The notes under the pieces were generated by a model, which was given only the letters and a program-made list of their open reading frames with translations, was not told the DNA's origin and ran no database searches. The translations under genes and the position numbers were made by a program. A stretch of 64,000 nt of DNA from Thermocaproicibacter melissae (lineage in GTDB: Bacteria > Bacillota > Clostridia > Oscillospirales > Acutalibacteraceae): the NCBI RefSeq assembly GCF_024498295.1, contig NZ_CP101827.1, positions 686,001-750,000 of the forward strand, written 5' to 3'. Below, piece by piece: positions 9,501 through 18,518 of this stretch. Each line of letters starts with the position of its first letter. Positions within the stretch are counted from its first letter, which is position 1.

Positions 9501-10207
9501 AGCAATGTATTCCTCCGTTTTCTATTTAAATTTCGTTCCGCTTGCGCGGGACGAAGGTATATGGGCATCAGTGCATCAGCAGAAACAGCCAGACCGTTCT
9601 GATAAGCAGAAATTGCTGCTTTTGCAACTCCACTGGCGTGCTGAAAAAGCAGTGGTTCCGGTGCGAGCCGAGCACCTTGTGCCTGAAAGCCATAGACATT
9701 ATAGCACAAATTTGCGCCGTCACCAACAAGAATCAACGGTTTAGTATATTTTTCACATTCGTGAGCCAAATCTTCTGCGCAGATGGCCCGATCTTCTGTT
9801 AGACGTTCCAGCTTTCCGCCTGTAGAGCGGAAGATAGCGTTGTAAACTTGTTTGCACCTTGCGTCCATAACAGCGCAGATTGTTGCATCAAGGTGAGAAA
9901 GGTTGCAAGCCATTGCTTCGAGCGTTGAAACGCCGATGCATGGTTTATTTGTTGGAAAAGCAAGTCCCTTTACAGTGGAAATTCCAATTCGGATTCCGGT
10001 AAAGGAACCCGGCCCGGCTGAAACAGCAAATAAATCCACACGTTCCAGCGGAATTCTGCTGTTTTTCAGAAGGCCGTTTATCATCGGCATTAATGTCTGG
10101 CTATGTGTCAAACCTGTGTTGCAATAAAATTCGCCAAGAATTTTTCCATCCTCATAAAGTGCGGCGGAAGCCGCTACAGCCGATGAATCAACCGCAAGAA
10201 TAATCAT
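9497..10207 (-). CDS. tsaB: tRNA t6A synthesis protein TsaB
   Basis: ASKHA-fold partner of TsaD in making threonylcarbamoyladenosine at tRNA position 37. The 236 residues begin MIILAVDSSAVAASAAL and contain GPGSFTGIRIGISTVKGLA, the family signature. It overlaps tsaE upstream and rpiB downstream by 4 bases each. The true TsaD is not in the window; the M22-family protein at 60792-61724 is a paralog. Confidence 0.97.
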   Translation of the reverse strand: MIILAVDSSAVAASAALYEDGKILGEFYCNTGLTHSQTLMPMINGLLKNSRIPLERVDLFAVSAGPGSFTGIRIGISTVKGLAFPTNKPCIGVSTLEAMACNLSHLDATICAVMDARCKQVYNAIFRSTGGKLERLTEDRAICAEDLAHECEKYTKPLILVGDGANLCYNVYGFQAQGARLAPEPLLFQHASGVAKAAISAYQNGLAVSADALMPIYLRPAQAERNLNRKRRNTLL

Positions 10208-10629
10208 AAATCTACTCCTTCGCAGGAAATGATGCGTTCATTTTCGCTTTTCCCGCGCTTCAAATGTATCCGAATGGCATTTTCGGGAATCGCGTTTTCA
10301 ATATTTTCGCTCCATTCAATAATGATGACTCCGCCGCTGTCAAGATAATCGAAAAAACCCGTAGAATAAAGATCATCCCAGGTTTCTACGCGGTACATGT
10401 CAAAATGATACACAGGCAAACGCCCATCATATTGATGGACAAGCGCAAAGGTAGGACTGGACACTCCCTCCGGAATGCCAAGGCCGGCAGCGATTCCACG
10501 TGTCAATGCTGTTTTGCCGACACCCATTTCGCCAAAGAGAGCAACCACTGAGCCGGGCCCTAGCAATTCGCCGAGTTTTTTGCCGAAAGCTTCGGTCTCA
10601 GCGGGTGATTTCGTTATTAATTCATACAT
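10204..10629 (-). CDS. tsaE: tRNA t6A synthesis ATPase TsaE
   Basis: Small P-loop ATPase that resets the TsaBD complex in t6A formation. The 141 residues have the Walker A loop GEMGVGKTALTRG and the TsaE signature SPTFALVHQYDG followed by HFDMYR. Starts 21 bases after fhs; AGGTGA lies before the ATG. Stop overlaps the tsaB ATG. Confidence 0.97.
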   Translation of the reverse strand: MYELITKSPAETEAFGKKLGELLGPGSVVALFGEMGVGKTALTRGIAAGLGIPEGVSSPTFALVHQYDGRLPVYHFDMYRVETWDDLYSTGFFDYLDSGGVIIIEWSENIENAIPENAIRIHLKRGKSENERIISCEGVDL

Positions 10630-10650
10630 ATTCGCTCATTCACCTAAGGC

Positions 10651-12318
10651 TTAGAAAAGCCCTGTAATATTTCCTTTACTGTCAACGTCTATGTTTTCTG
10701 CCGCGGGATGCTTCGGCAGGCCAGGCATGGTTAGTATGTCTCCAGCGTATGCAACGACAAAGCCAGCGCCGTTGTTCAGTTTCAGGTCACGGATGCTTAC
10801 GCGGAAACCGGTTGGCCTTCCAAGCAATTTCGGATTATCGGAGAGGGAATACTGGGTCTTTGCAATGCAGACCGGCAGATGCTGCCCGCCGAGAGCTTCG
10901 ATTTCCAGCAAAGATTTCTCCGCTTTGCTGGAGTAGTCAACCCCGTCGGCGCCGTAAATTTCACGGCAGATGGTTTCAATTTTTTCTTTAATCGGAGCAT
11001 CATCCGGATAGATGGGGTGGAAAGAAGACACCTTGTCAGCCAATTTGCAGACTTTTTCGGCAAGATCTACGCCGCCTGCACCGCCTTTTGCAAATACTTC
11101 ACACAGAGAAAATTCTGCGCCGTTTTCTCTGCAATATTCTTCCATGAAACTTAATTCACGCTCCGAATCAGTTTCAAACCGGTTAATTGCCACAATGACC
11201 GGTAAGCCGAATTTCTTCAGAATGTTGATGTGAGCGCCGAGGTTTACGATTCCTTTTCGCAAAGCGTCAAGGTTCTCATTTGCGGTTTCTGCCTTAGGAA
11301 TTCCTCCGTTATATTTTAGGGCGCGTGCTGTTGCTACAAGAACTGCAGCGCTTGGCTTGATTCCAGCGAGACGACATTTAATGTCCATAAACTTTTCAGC
11401 GCCGAGGTCGGAACCGAACCCTGCTTCAGTAATGCAGTAATCACCAAGCTTCATGGCGAAGCGGGTTGCGCGGACGGAATTGCACCCATGAGCAATGTTA
11501 GCGAACGGACCGCCATGGATGATTGCCGGAGTACCTTCCAAAGTTTGCACCAAATTCGGCTTAATGGCATCTTTCAGTAGAGCGGCCATTGCGCCTTCGG
11601 CTTTCAAGTCTTTTGCATAAACCGGTTCACCCGAAAATGTGTATGCGACGAGAATTCGGCCGAGGCGTGCTTTTAAATCCATCAAGTCGGAGGCGAGGCA
11701 GAAGGCGGCCATCACTTCGGTCGCTACCGTGATGCAGAAGCTGTCCTGCCGCGGAACACCGCTTGTTTTTCCGCCAAGGCCGTCGATGACTCCGCGTAGC
11801 TGCCTGTCGTTCATATCCATACAGCGAGAAATTTGAACTCTTCGCGGGTCGATTCCGAGGGAATTTCCCTGTTGGATATGGTTGTCCAAAAGGGCGCAAA
11901 GAAGATTGTTCGCAGAGGTAATTGCATGAAAATCTCCGGTAAAATGAAGGTTAATCTCCTCCATTGGGAGAACCTGAGCATAGCCGCCGCCGGCTGCTCC
12001 TCCTTTTATGCCGAAAACCGGACCCAATGACGGTTCTCTCAAAGCGAGAACGGCTTTCTTTCCAATTTTCGCCATAGCTTCGGCAAGTCCAATAGAGACA
12101 GTGGTTTTTCCTTCGCCGGCGGGAGTGGGGTTAATGGCAGTGACAAGAATCAGCTTAGCGTCTTTCTTAGACGAGAGGCGATTATAAAGGCAGTCATTCA
12201 GTTTTGCCTTGTATCTTCCATACGGTTCAAAATCTTCGTCATGAAGCCCTAATTCTGCCGCAATTTGGGTAATCGGCTTGAGTTTTGCCTGCTGCGCAAT
12301 TTCAATATCCGACAACAT
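10651..12318 (-). CDS. fhs: Formate-tetrahydrofolate ligase
   Basis: ATP-dependent synthesis of 10-formyl-THF from formate, feeding one-carbon pools and, in acetogens, the Wood-Ljungdahl pathway. The 555 residues match the family length. The P-loop is [39 protein letters not shown] is strongly conserved. GGAGG lies 7 bases upstream of the ATG. No other C1 gene is adjacent, so a plain folate role is as likely as acetogenesis. Confidence 0.98.
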   Translation of the reverse strand: MLSDIEIAQQAKLKPITQIAAELGLHDEDFEPYGRYKAKLNDCLYNRLSSKKDAKLILVTAINPTPAGEGKTTVSIGLAEAMAKIGKKAVLALREPSLGPVFGIKGGAAGGGYAQVLPMEEINLHFTGDFHAITSANNLLCALLDNHIQQGNSLGIDPRRVQISRCMDMNDRQLRGVIDGLGGKTSGVPRQDSFCITVATEVMAAFCLASDLMDLKARLGRILVAYTFSGEPVYAKDLKAEGAMAALLKDAIKPNLVQTLEGTPAIIHGGPFANIAHGCNSVRATRFAMKLGDYCITEAGFGSDLGAEKFMDIKCRLAGIKPSAAVLVATARALKYNGGIPKAETANENLDALRKGIVNLGAHINILKKFGLPVIVAINRFETDSERELSFMEEYCRENGAEFSLCEVFAKGGAGGVDLAEKVCKLADKVSSFHPIYPDDAPIKEKIETICREIYGADGVDYSSKAEKSLLEIEALGGQHLPVCIAKTQYSLSDNPKLLGRPTGFRVSIRDLKLNNGAGFVVAYAGDILTMPGLPKHPAAENIDVDSKGNITGLF

Positions 12319-12350
12319 CCGATATCCTCCAATTATCCATAATTATTTTA

Positions 12351-12380
12351 AGTATATCACAATTCAAAGTTTCAGGAAAT
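12351..12380 (-). promoter_or_regulatory. Possible promoter of the fhs operon
   Basis: Minus-strand TATACT (12356-12351) preceded by a TG-containing stretch; the -35 region (TTTCCT, near 12379) is poor. Placed by position, 30 or so bases before the fhs ribosome site. Confidence 0.35.
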
Positions 12381-12405
12381 AAGTGCGGATGAATTGCTGT
12401 ATTTC

Positions 12406-12434
12406 TTGCATGTCCATCAGATTTCTTCTATAAT
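12406..12434 (+). promoter_or_regulatory. Promoter of ftsW/rodA
   Basis: TTGCAT (12406-12411), exactly 17 bases, then TATAAT (12429-12434). Expected start near 12441, so the leader is only about 13 bases and runs straight into the GAGGTG ribosome site. Confidence 0.8.
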
Positions 12435-12453
12435 AAAGCGAAGAGGTGAAGTC

Positions 12454-13599
12454 ATGCGGATTTTAAGATCTGTGGGAAATTACATCAAACAAACAGACAA
12501 GATATATTGGCTAATTGCAATAGGTATTTCAGCTTATAGCCTTATTTTGCTTCATTCGCTCCCGTCAAAAAGCTATTTCTCTACGATGATTGTAGCGGTT
12601 CTGATCGGCTATACCGGAGCGATTATCATTTCACTGATTGATTATCATGACTTGGCAGCAATTTGGTATATCATTGCCGCATTGTGCGTAGTCTTAATGC
12701 TGTATACTGTGAAGTTCGGAGGAGCTGTCACAAACACCGGCGGTGTAAACGCAAGAGCATGGATTATGCTCGGAAGTACCTCGTTTCAGCCCAGTGAATT
12801 GGTAAAAATCGGCTTTATGGTTACTTTTTCAAAACATTTGTCCGTTCTGAAAGAGCGGGGGCTTTTGAAATCTCCGCTGCATGTTTTTCTTCTTGCTTGT
12901 CACGCGCTTATACCAATGGCATTAACGCATTTGCAGGGTGACGACGGCGCCGGAATGATTTTCTTCCTTATGTTCCTCACCATGTCTTTTGGGGCGGGGA
13001 TTCAGCTTCGTTACTTCGTCGCATTGTTTGCCATCATCGCTGCCGCTTTGCCGCTGGCTTGGAAATATGTTTTGGAGGATTACCAAAAACAGCGAATGCT
13101 CGGGGCATATCATCTGGACTCGACCGATGATTCCTTGAAGGATATTATCTGGCAGCAAAAGCAGGCCCGCATTTCCATCGGAAGCGGCGGCCTGTGGGGT
13201 AGAGGGCTGAATAATGCTCCTCGTGTAAAGAGCGGAATGGTTCCCGAAAAAGAGAGCGACATGATTTTCTCCACAGCGGGTGAAGCACTTGGTTTTATTG
13301 GCTGCTGTCTGATTATTCTTCTACTCTTTCTACTGCTTTTGAGAACCCTTAGAATTGCGCGCAAAAGTCCCGATTTGCTCGGAAGTTCCATTTGCATGGG
13401 CTTCTTCGGCATGATTGCGGCGCAAATGATTGTCAACATTGGAATGTGTCTGGATTTACTTCCTGTTATGGGTGTAACGCTGCCGTTCTTCAGTGCAGGC
13501 GGTTCTTCAGCAGCATGCCTCTATTTCGGTCTGGGGCTTGTCGAAAATGTTCATATGCATCCTATGAATCCAACAAAAATTTCGATTCTGCACAGATAA
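12454..13599 (+). CDS. FtsW/RodA/SpoVE family peptidoglycan polymerase
   Basis: SEDS-family integral membrane glycosyltransferase that polymerises lipid II for elongation, division or the spore cortex. The 381 residues have about ten membrane segments; hallmarks are the catalytic-loop region SFQPSELVKIGF and the late NIGMCLDLLPVMGVTLPFFSAGGSS. The AWIMLGSTSFQPSE stretch resembles RodA more than FtsW, but I cannot separate them firmly. The ATG at 12454 is chosen (GAGGTG 5 bases upstream, and the promoter precludes the earlier start at 12394). No cognate penicillin-binding protein is adjacent. Confidence 0.93.
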   Translation: MRILRSVGNYIKQTDKIYWLIAIGISAYSLILLHSLPSKSYFSTMIVAVLIGYTGAIIISLIDYHDLAAIWYIIAALCVVLMLYTVKFGGAVTNTGGVNARAWIMLGSTSFQPSELVKIGFMVTFSKHLSVLKERGLLKSPLHVFLLACHALIPMALTHLQGDDGAGMIFFLMFLTMSFGAGIQLRYFVALFAIIAAALPLAWKYVLEDYQKQRMLGAYHLDSTDDSLKDIIWQQKQARISIGSGGLWGRGLNNAPRVKSGMVPEKESDMIFSTAGEALGFIGCCLIILLLFLLLLRTLRIARKSPDLLGSSICMGFFGMIAAQMIVNIGMCLDLLPVMGVTLPFFSAGGSSAACLYFGLGLVENVHMHPMNPTKISILHR

Positions 13600-13638
13600 A
13601 AACTGGGTCAGGAAACACGATTTCCTGACCCAGTTTTT
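13598..13638. terminator. Strong bidirectional terminator
   Basis: AAAAACTGGGTCAGGAAA and its full complement (18 bp stem) around a 5-6 base loop, with T runs in both directions. It separates convergent ftsW/rodA and the DUF3006 gene. Confidence 0.92.
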
Positions 13639-13640
13639 GC

Positions 13641-13850
13641 TTATTTCTCTACTGCCTTTACGATGGTGAGGGTTCCGGTTTCTTCATCAATTTCAATGGT
13701 ATCTCCGGGAGCAGCGCCTTTTGGAAGTTCGGAAATCTGGATGCCGAAATATCTTTGCTTATCTTTGTCCTTATGTTTATTTGCTTGCGCTTTGTCCGTG
13801 CAGATTGCGTAGTTGCCTTCCATGCGTTCGATTTTCAGTGTTTTCATCAT
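13641..13850 (-). CDS. DUF3006 domain protein
   Basis: A 69-residue protein matching the DUF3006 pattern (KIERMEGNYAIC, then GDTIEIDEETGTLTI), a small beta-rich domain of unknown role. GGGGA lies just before two in-frame ATGs (13850 and 13847); either could be used. Directly follows a ComEC-like hydrolase gene; these two families are often adjacent in clostridia, which suggests a shared process. Confidence 0.85.
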   Translation of the reverse strand: MMKTLKIERMEGNYAICTDKAQANKHKDKDKQRYFGIQISELPKGAAPGDTIEIDEETGTLTIVKAVEK

Positions 13851-13866
13851 AAAATCCCCTTATATA

Positions 13867-14805
13867 TTATTCCTCTGTTTTCACGGATACAGATTTTCCG
13901 TCAGAGAGAAAAATGACTGTTTTGTTGAGGTCTGTCCTGTAAACGGTAATCCCATTGTCCGATAATCGTTTGGAAACGGCGACTTTTGGCAGATTATTGG
14001 AATCATCGCCGACCGAGATGACTGCATATTTCGGTTTTACAGCTCGCAGAAACGCCTCACTGCTTGATGTGTCACTCCCGTGGTGACCGATTTTCAGGAC
14101 TGTTGCGGAAAGGTCTACACCGGAGGCAAGCAGGCTCATTTCCTCCTCTTTTTCCGCGTCGCCCATCAGAAGAAAGCTAGTCTCACCAAAGGACAGCCTG
14201 AGAACAATGGAATTATTGTTTGTGTTCGTTCCGGCTGCAATTGGCCCGAGAACGGACACGCGCATTGGCCCAACCGAGAAAGAAGTGCCTGCCGCGGGAT
14301 GTTCCTCTTTCAGATTTGCCCTTTTTCGTGCTGCCTGTACGTCCAAATACTCTGTTGACTTGGGAAGCAGGGCAGGAGGAAGCGAGGGTGATAGGTAGCG
14401 CGAAACGCGGAACCTTTCAAAAATTTCTTTCAGGCCTCCGATATGGTCGCTGTCTGGGTGCGTATTTACAACGCAGTCCAAAGACTGAACACCTCGGCCT
14501 TTCAGATAGGAAGAAACCTGCTTGCCGCGGTCAACCGTTCCGCCGTCCACAAGCATGTAATGACCATTACATTCGATGAAAATGCTGTCTGCCTTGCCGA
14601 CATCCAGAATATGAACGGCAAGCGGTGAGCCATCGGCACAGTCAGAGAACCTGCCAAGGCCGAAAAACTGAAAAACTTTTTTCCAGTTTTCAGACGCATC
14701 CCCGGGAAAGAGAAAAGCCAGAGCACAGGACAGGAGTGCCAGTACGAACAGTACTATTAAAACAAGCTGCCTCCACCTGCGCTTTTTTATGTGGTTATCA
14801 CCCAT
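13867..14805 (-). CDS. ComEC-like metallo-beta-lactamase-fold hydrolase
   Basis: A 312-residue protein with a basic N-terminus, one membrane anchor (about residues 12-33, [20 protein letters not shown]) and an outward metallo-hydrolase domain. Metal motifs: [30 protein letters not shown]. It equals the detached C-terminal domain of competence protein ComEC, without the channel part. Substrate unknown (possibly DNA or cell-wall phosphodiester). The ATG at 14805 overlaps the end of the ftsK/spoIIIE gene by 8 bases; the earlier ATG at 14838 would put 11 residues inside it. Confidence 0.88.
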   Translation of the reverse strand: MGDNHIKKRRWRQLVLIVLFVLALLSCALAFLFPGDASENWKKVFQFFGLGRFSDCADGSPLAVHILDVGKADSIFIECNGHYMLVDGGTVDRGKQVSSYLKGRGVQSLDCVVNTHPDSDHIGGLKEIFERFRVSRYLSPSLPPALLPKSTEYLDVQAARKRANLKEEHPAAGTSFSVGPMRVSVLGPIAAGTNTNNNSIVLRLSFGETSFLLMGDAEKEEEMSLLASGVDLSATVLKIGHHGSDTSSSEAFLRAVKPKYAVISVGDDSNNLPKVAVSKRLSDNGITVYRTDLNKTVIFLSDGKSVSVKTEE

Positions 14806-17323
14806 TTGTATCCGAGACCTTTGTGGCGTCCGCAGCATCGTTCTTCTGCATCGTCATTTCCAGATATTGCTGGTATGTAATCAGAACTTGGCGAGGTTTT
14901 GAACCCTCCTGCGGGCCGATGATACCCATTTGCTCCATCTGGTCTATTAGGCGGCCTGCACGTGCGTAACCAAGGCGCAGACGACGCTGCAGGGAAGAGG
15001 TGGAAGCTTGTCCGCAATCAACGACATATTTAATTGCCTCCGGAAGCATGGGGTCGGTATCTTCATTCAAGGCGTCGGATTTGCTGTCGCTGCCTTTTTC
15101 AACCGCATTGCGTTCGATTTCCTGTACGATGGTTTCGCTGTATTCCGCTTCCTTCGATTTCTTGACGAAATTAACAATGGATTCAATCTCACTGTCGCTC
15201 ACAAAACATCCTTGAATACGTTTCGGTTTCTGTGAGCCGACAGGGGAAAACAGCATATCACCATGTCCAAGCAGCTTTTCGGCACCGCCCATATCCAGAA
15301 TTGTTCTTGAGTCAACCTGAGACGACACGGCGAACGCGATTCGGCTCGGAATATTTGCTTTAATCGTTCCGGTAATGACGTCAACAGAAGGCCGCTGCGT
15401 TGCAATGACAAGATGCATTCCGGCTGCACGGGCCATCTGTGCAAGACGGCAGATGGAATCTTCCACTTCGCTCGGTGCAGCCATCATCAGGTCGGCAAGC
15501 TCGTCAATGATAATAACGATGCGCGGCATCTTTTCCAATGGCTGCCCGTCCTCGGCCTTGTAATCGTGGACAGCAGCATAGGCGTTGTAGGCTTTCAGGT
15601 CGCGGACTCCGGTTGCTGCAAAGGTTTTGTAACGTTTCAACATTTCTGTGACAGCCCAACTAAGCGCGCCGGCAGCTTTCCTCGGGTCGGTAACGACCGG
15701 TACGAGAAGCTGGGGAATACCATTGTAAATTCCGAGTTCAACAACTTTCGGGTCTATCATCAGAAAGCGTACATCATCCGGTGTGGATTTGTATAGTAGG
15801 CTGATAATCATGGAGTTGATGCACACCGATTTACCGGAACCCGTGGCACCTGCAATCAGCAGGTGGGGCATTTTGGCTAAGTCGGCAATCGCGGTTTCAC
15901 CGGCAATATCGCGCCCAAGAGCAACGGTCAAATAGCTTTTTGAGGATCGGAAGCTGTTGCTTTCAATGAGCTCCCGCATTCGCACGACTGTGGTCTTTTT
16001 ATTCGGAACTTCAATGCCGACAGCGGCTTTGCCGGGAATCGGTGCCTCAATACGGATTCCCGCTGTGGCAAGATTCATAGAGAGGTCGTCTGAAAGATTG
16101 GTAATCCTGCTGATTTTTACGCCGGCTGCAGGTTGAAGCTCGTAGCGGGTAACTGCAGGGCCGCGGCTGTAACCTATAAAAGAAGTTTTAACCCCGAAGT
16201 CTTGCAGTGTCTCAACAAGCTTGTTCCCGATGAAATTAATTTCACTTTGAATATCTTCCTGAGCAGGGCCTTTTGTTGTCTCAAGCATGGAAAGGGGAGG
16301 AATATGATATTGCCCGTCTTGGATCGGTTCAGGAGCAGACTGCTCAACTGCTGGGACAGAAGCAACTTTCTCTTGCTGAGGGGTCTCCGCAGAAACTGCT
16401 GGGGGAGTTATCTCATGCTTTGCAGGAAGTTGCGGGCTGATGTCCGGTGCAGGTTCATAATTGACGGGAGCAGCTTCCGGTTCTTGCTTATTGGTTGATG
16501 GCATCTCTGTTCCGTCGCCAATCGAGAACACCTTTTTCAGGTGTTCGATTGCGGCATTCTTTTTCGGCTTTTCCTCTTTTTGAACCGACGGAGAATGTAC
16601 AGGATGCGCAGGCATTTCATCATCAAGCGGAATGTCGATTTCAGCATTGAGACGGTTGCGTTCAATCCGTTTCTTTTCACGCGCAGTATTGATGTTGTTT
16701 ACGACGGTGTCCGCCGGTTTTGAAATTGTCTTGAACAATTGGACCAGTGTTGTTCCGGTCAGAATCATCAACACTACAAACAGAGCAAGAATCAAAAAAA
16801 TTCGTGCTCCAAGCATACCGAAAGCGCAGACAAGCGGAATTCCGAGCAGGCCGCCGAAAAGACCAGAGGAAGTATGTGAGTTATCGTTGCCATACAGAGC
16901 AATCAACTTTTCAGGCATTGATTTTAAGGTCACTGGCGAAGAAATGGAAAAAGCATAGACCGTTGCACAGAACAGAATAATGGTACATGACATGAGTATG
17001 ATTCTGGAGGTGATCCGTTCCGTCCTTTTCTCAAGCGATGTGATAATTGATATGTAAAGCAAGAGAATCGGCCAAAGAATGGCACAGTTTCCGAACAAAC
17101 CAAGCAATAAATTGTGGCACCAGCGCCAAATATGGTCACCGGAAATCAGAACAAAGCAGCCCATGAGAATTGCCACTGCAAACTGAATAATTGCATGCCG
17201 CTGATTTTTTTGACGTACAGCCTGTAAATCCTGCATTTTATTTCCATTTGCCCGAGCTGACGTCTTTCTTTTTTGTGCGGCAGATGGCGTTTTGCTTGTC
17301 TTTCTTTTTTTGGTTTGGGCCAT
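14798..17323 (-). CDS. DNA translocase FtsK/SpoIIIE
   Basis: Septal DNA pump that clears or imports chromosomes during division or sporulation. The 841 residues hold a basic N-terminus, four to five membrane helices (about 43-195), a P/E/A-rich linker (about 230-350), the alpha-beta motor with Walker A GATGSGKS (about 492-499), and the C-terminal gamma winged helix ([18 protein letters not shown]) that reads KOPS/SRS. The ATG at 17323 has AGGTGG 5 bases upstream; the ATG at 17347 precedes the site. The tepA-spoIIIE order matches B. subtilis and favours SpoIIIE. Confidence 0.95.
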   Translation of the reverse strand: MAQTKKRKTSKTPSAAQKRKTSARANGNKMQDLQAVRQKNQRHAIIQFAVAILMGCFVLISGDHIWRWCHNLLLGLFGNCAILWPILLLYISIITSLEKRTERITSRIILMSCTIILFCATVYAFSISSPVTLKSMPEKLIALYGNDNSHTSSGLFGGLLGIPLVCAFGMLGARIFLILALFVVLMILTGTTLVQLFKTISKPADTVVNNINTAREKKRIERNRLNAEIDIPLDDEMPAHPVHSPSVQKEEKPKKNAAIEHLKKVFSIGDGTEMPSTNKQEPEAAPVNYEPAPDISPQLPAKHEITPPAVSAETPQQEKVASVPAVEQSAPEPIQDGQYHIPPLSMLETTKGPAQEDIQSEINFIGNKLVETLQDFGVKTSFIGYSRGPAVTRYELQPAAGVKISRITNLSDDLSMNLATAGIRIEAPIPGKAAVGIEVPNKKTTVVRMRELIESNSFRSSKSYLTVALGRDIAGETAIADLAKMPHLLIAGATGSGKSVCINSMIISLLYKSTPDDVRFLMIDPKVVELGIYNGIPQLLVPVVTDPRKAAGALSWAVTEMLKRYKTFAATGVRDLKAYNAYAAVHDYKAEDGQPLEKMPRIVIIIDELADLMMAAPSEVEDSICRLAQMARAAGMHLVIATQRPSVDVITGTIKANIPSRIAFAVSSQVDSRTILDMGGAEKLLGHGDMLFSPVGSQKPKRIQGCFVSDSEIESIVNFVKKSKEAEYSETIVQEIERNAVEKGSDSKSDALNEDTDPMLPEAIKYVVDCGQASTSSLQRRLRLGYARAGRLIDQMEQMGIIGPQEGSKPRQVLITYQQYLEMTMQKNDAADATKVSDTNG

Positions 17324-17388
17324 TTTTACCACCTTTTGGTTTTTCATTCTCAGATTCTATGTAAGCGGCGGCTTGCACCGCCAAATTG

Positions 17389-18183
17389 TCAATTCCTACC
17401 GGCAAATCTCAACGTTCCGTTATCGGGAGAAGAAGGTTGATTTTCCTTTTCAGCCGCTCGCCTTTCGTCAATCATCTTGTATAAGCACTTAATCGCATCC
17501 GAAAGGCTACCGAGAGAATCAATCAGACCTTCTTCTACCGCCTGTTTGCCGTCGAGAATCGAACCAATGTCAAGAACAAGTTCATTGGTGTTTTCAATAA
17601 GCTCTTTCATTCTTTCGGGAGAGATGTGAGAGTGGTCCGTAATGAATTTCGTAATGCGGTCCTGCATTCTTTTGAAATAATCCATCGTCTGCGGAACACC
17701 CAGCATCATACCGTTGATGCGAACCGGGTGAATGGTCATGGTTGCACTTGGCACGATAAATGAATGTTTTGCTGAAACCGCAAGCGGCACACCGATGGAG
17801 TGCCCGCCACCGAGTACGATGGAAACCGTTGGCTTGCTCATTCCGGCAATCAATTCGGCAAGGGCTAACCCCGCCTCCACATCGCCGCCGACGGTATTGA
17901 TGATAATGAGTAGACCATCAATGTCAGGAGATTCCTCAACTGCAACCAACTGCGGAATTACGTGTTCATATTTTGTAGCCTTGTCTTGTGACGGCAGAAC
18001 CGTGTGACCTTCAATTTGCCCAATTATTGTTAGGCAATGAATGGTATGTCTTCCGTCACTGGTAAGGATGGAGCCGGTGTCAATAACCTGCTGATTCTGG
18101 TTGCTGCTGCATTGTGTATCTCCCTTTATATTTGTAGCTGTGTTGTTTTTCACTTCATTGTTATTATTTTCCTTCTGTATCAT
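17389..18183 (-). CDS. tepA: ClpP-like serine protease, translocation-enhancing protein TepA
   Basis: A ClpP/crotonase-fold protease of the TepA type (264 residues, cytosolic). Catalytic triad positions visible: Ser in [12 protein letters not shown], His in MTIHPVR, Asp near [19 protein letters not shown]. The N-terminal 35 residues are Asn/Gln-rich and probably disordered. GGGAGG lies before the ATG. In B. subtilis TepA degrades spore SASPs and affects protein export; here it precedes ftsK/spoIIIE, as in that species. Confidence 0.92.
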   Translation of the reverse strand: MIQKENNNNEVKNNTATNIKGDTQCSSNQNQQVIDTGSILTSDGRHTIHCLTIIGQIEGHTVLPSQDKATKYEHVIPQLVAVEESPDIDGLLIIINTVGGDVEAGLALAELIAGMSKPTVSIVLGGGHSIGVPLAVSAKHSFIVPSATMTIHPVRINGMMLGVPQTMDYFKRMQDRITKFITDHSHISPERMKELIENTNELVLDIGSILDGKQAVEEGLIDSLGSLSDAIKCLYKMIDERRAAEKENQPSSPDNGTLRFAGRN

Positions 18184-18196
18184 TGTCTCAACCTCC

Positions 18197-18218
18197 CGAT
18201 GGCTCTATTTTGCCATCG
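18197..18218 (-). promoter_or_regulatory. Leader hairpin before the tepA ribosome site
   Basis: On the minus strand CGATGGC and GCCATCG form a 7-bp stem with an 8-base loop that ends directly against the GGGAGG ribosome site of tepA. It has no T run, so it is not a terminator; it could affect ribosome access or RNA stability. Confidence 0.45.
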
Positions 18219-18273
18219 AAGGCTGATATCATACACGAATTGGAAAATAAATGGAAAGCAACTGCTACAAAAC

Positions 18274-18302
18274 ATTATATCATCCGTGCATGGATTCATC
18301 AA
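18274..18302 (-). promoter_or_regulatory. Promoter of the tepA-ftsK operon
   Basis: Minus-strand TTGATG (18302-18297), 17 bases, then TATAAT (18279-18274). This gives a leader of about 85 bases that contains the hairpin. Confidence 0.6.
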
Positions 18303-18518
18303 TAAATTAAAAAGGGCTGAAAAAATTCAGGGCAGAATGTTAAGACATTGACAATAAGATGAATTTATTACATAATAACAATTATGTTTATGTTTTAGGT
18401 TGTCATACAAACGTGATAGTGCCTATAAGCAAATTTTGTAGTATAATTGAATTTGTTATTTGGTAGATTTGCAGTGATGATATTATTTTCAATTCAGCGA
18501 TAGGAGAGATAAATCCCG

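Larger units (their letters stand above)
18184..18518. other. Divergent intergenic region between tepA and aconitase
   Basis: 335 bases without a gene. It holds the tepA promoter and leader hairpin (listed separately) and, for the aconitase gene, two candidate cores: TTGTCA (18400-18405) with TATAAG 18 bases on, and a clean TATAAT (18442-18447) with no good -35. Upstream of these lie two abutting perfect inverted repeats: TTATTA-CA-TAATAA (18365-18378) and CATAAT-AACA-ATTATG (18371-18386). They look like overlapping operator half-sites. An AGGAGAG site precedes the aconitase ATG. Confidence 0.55.
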
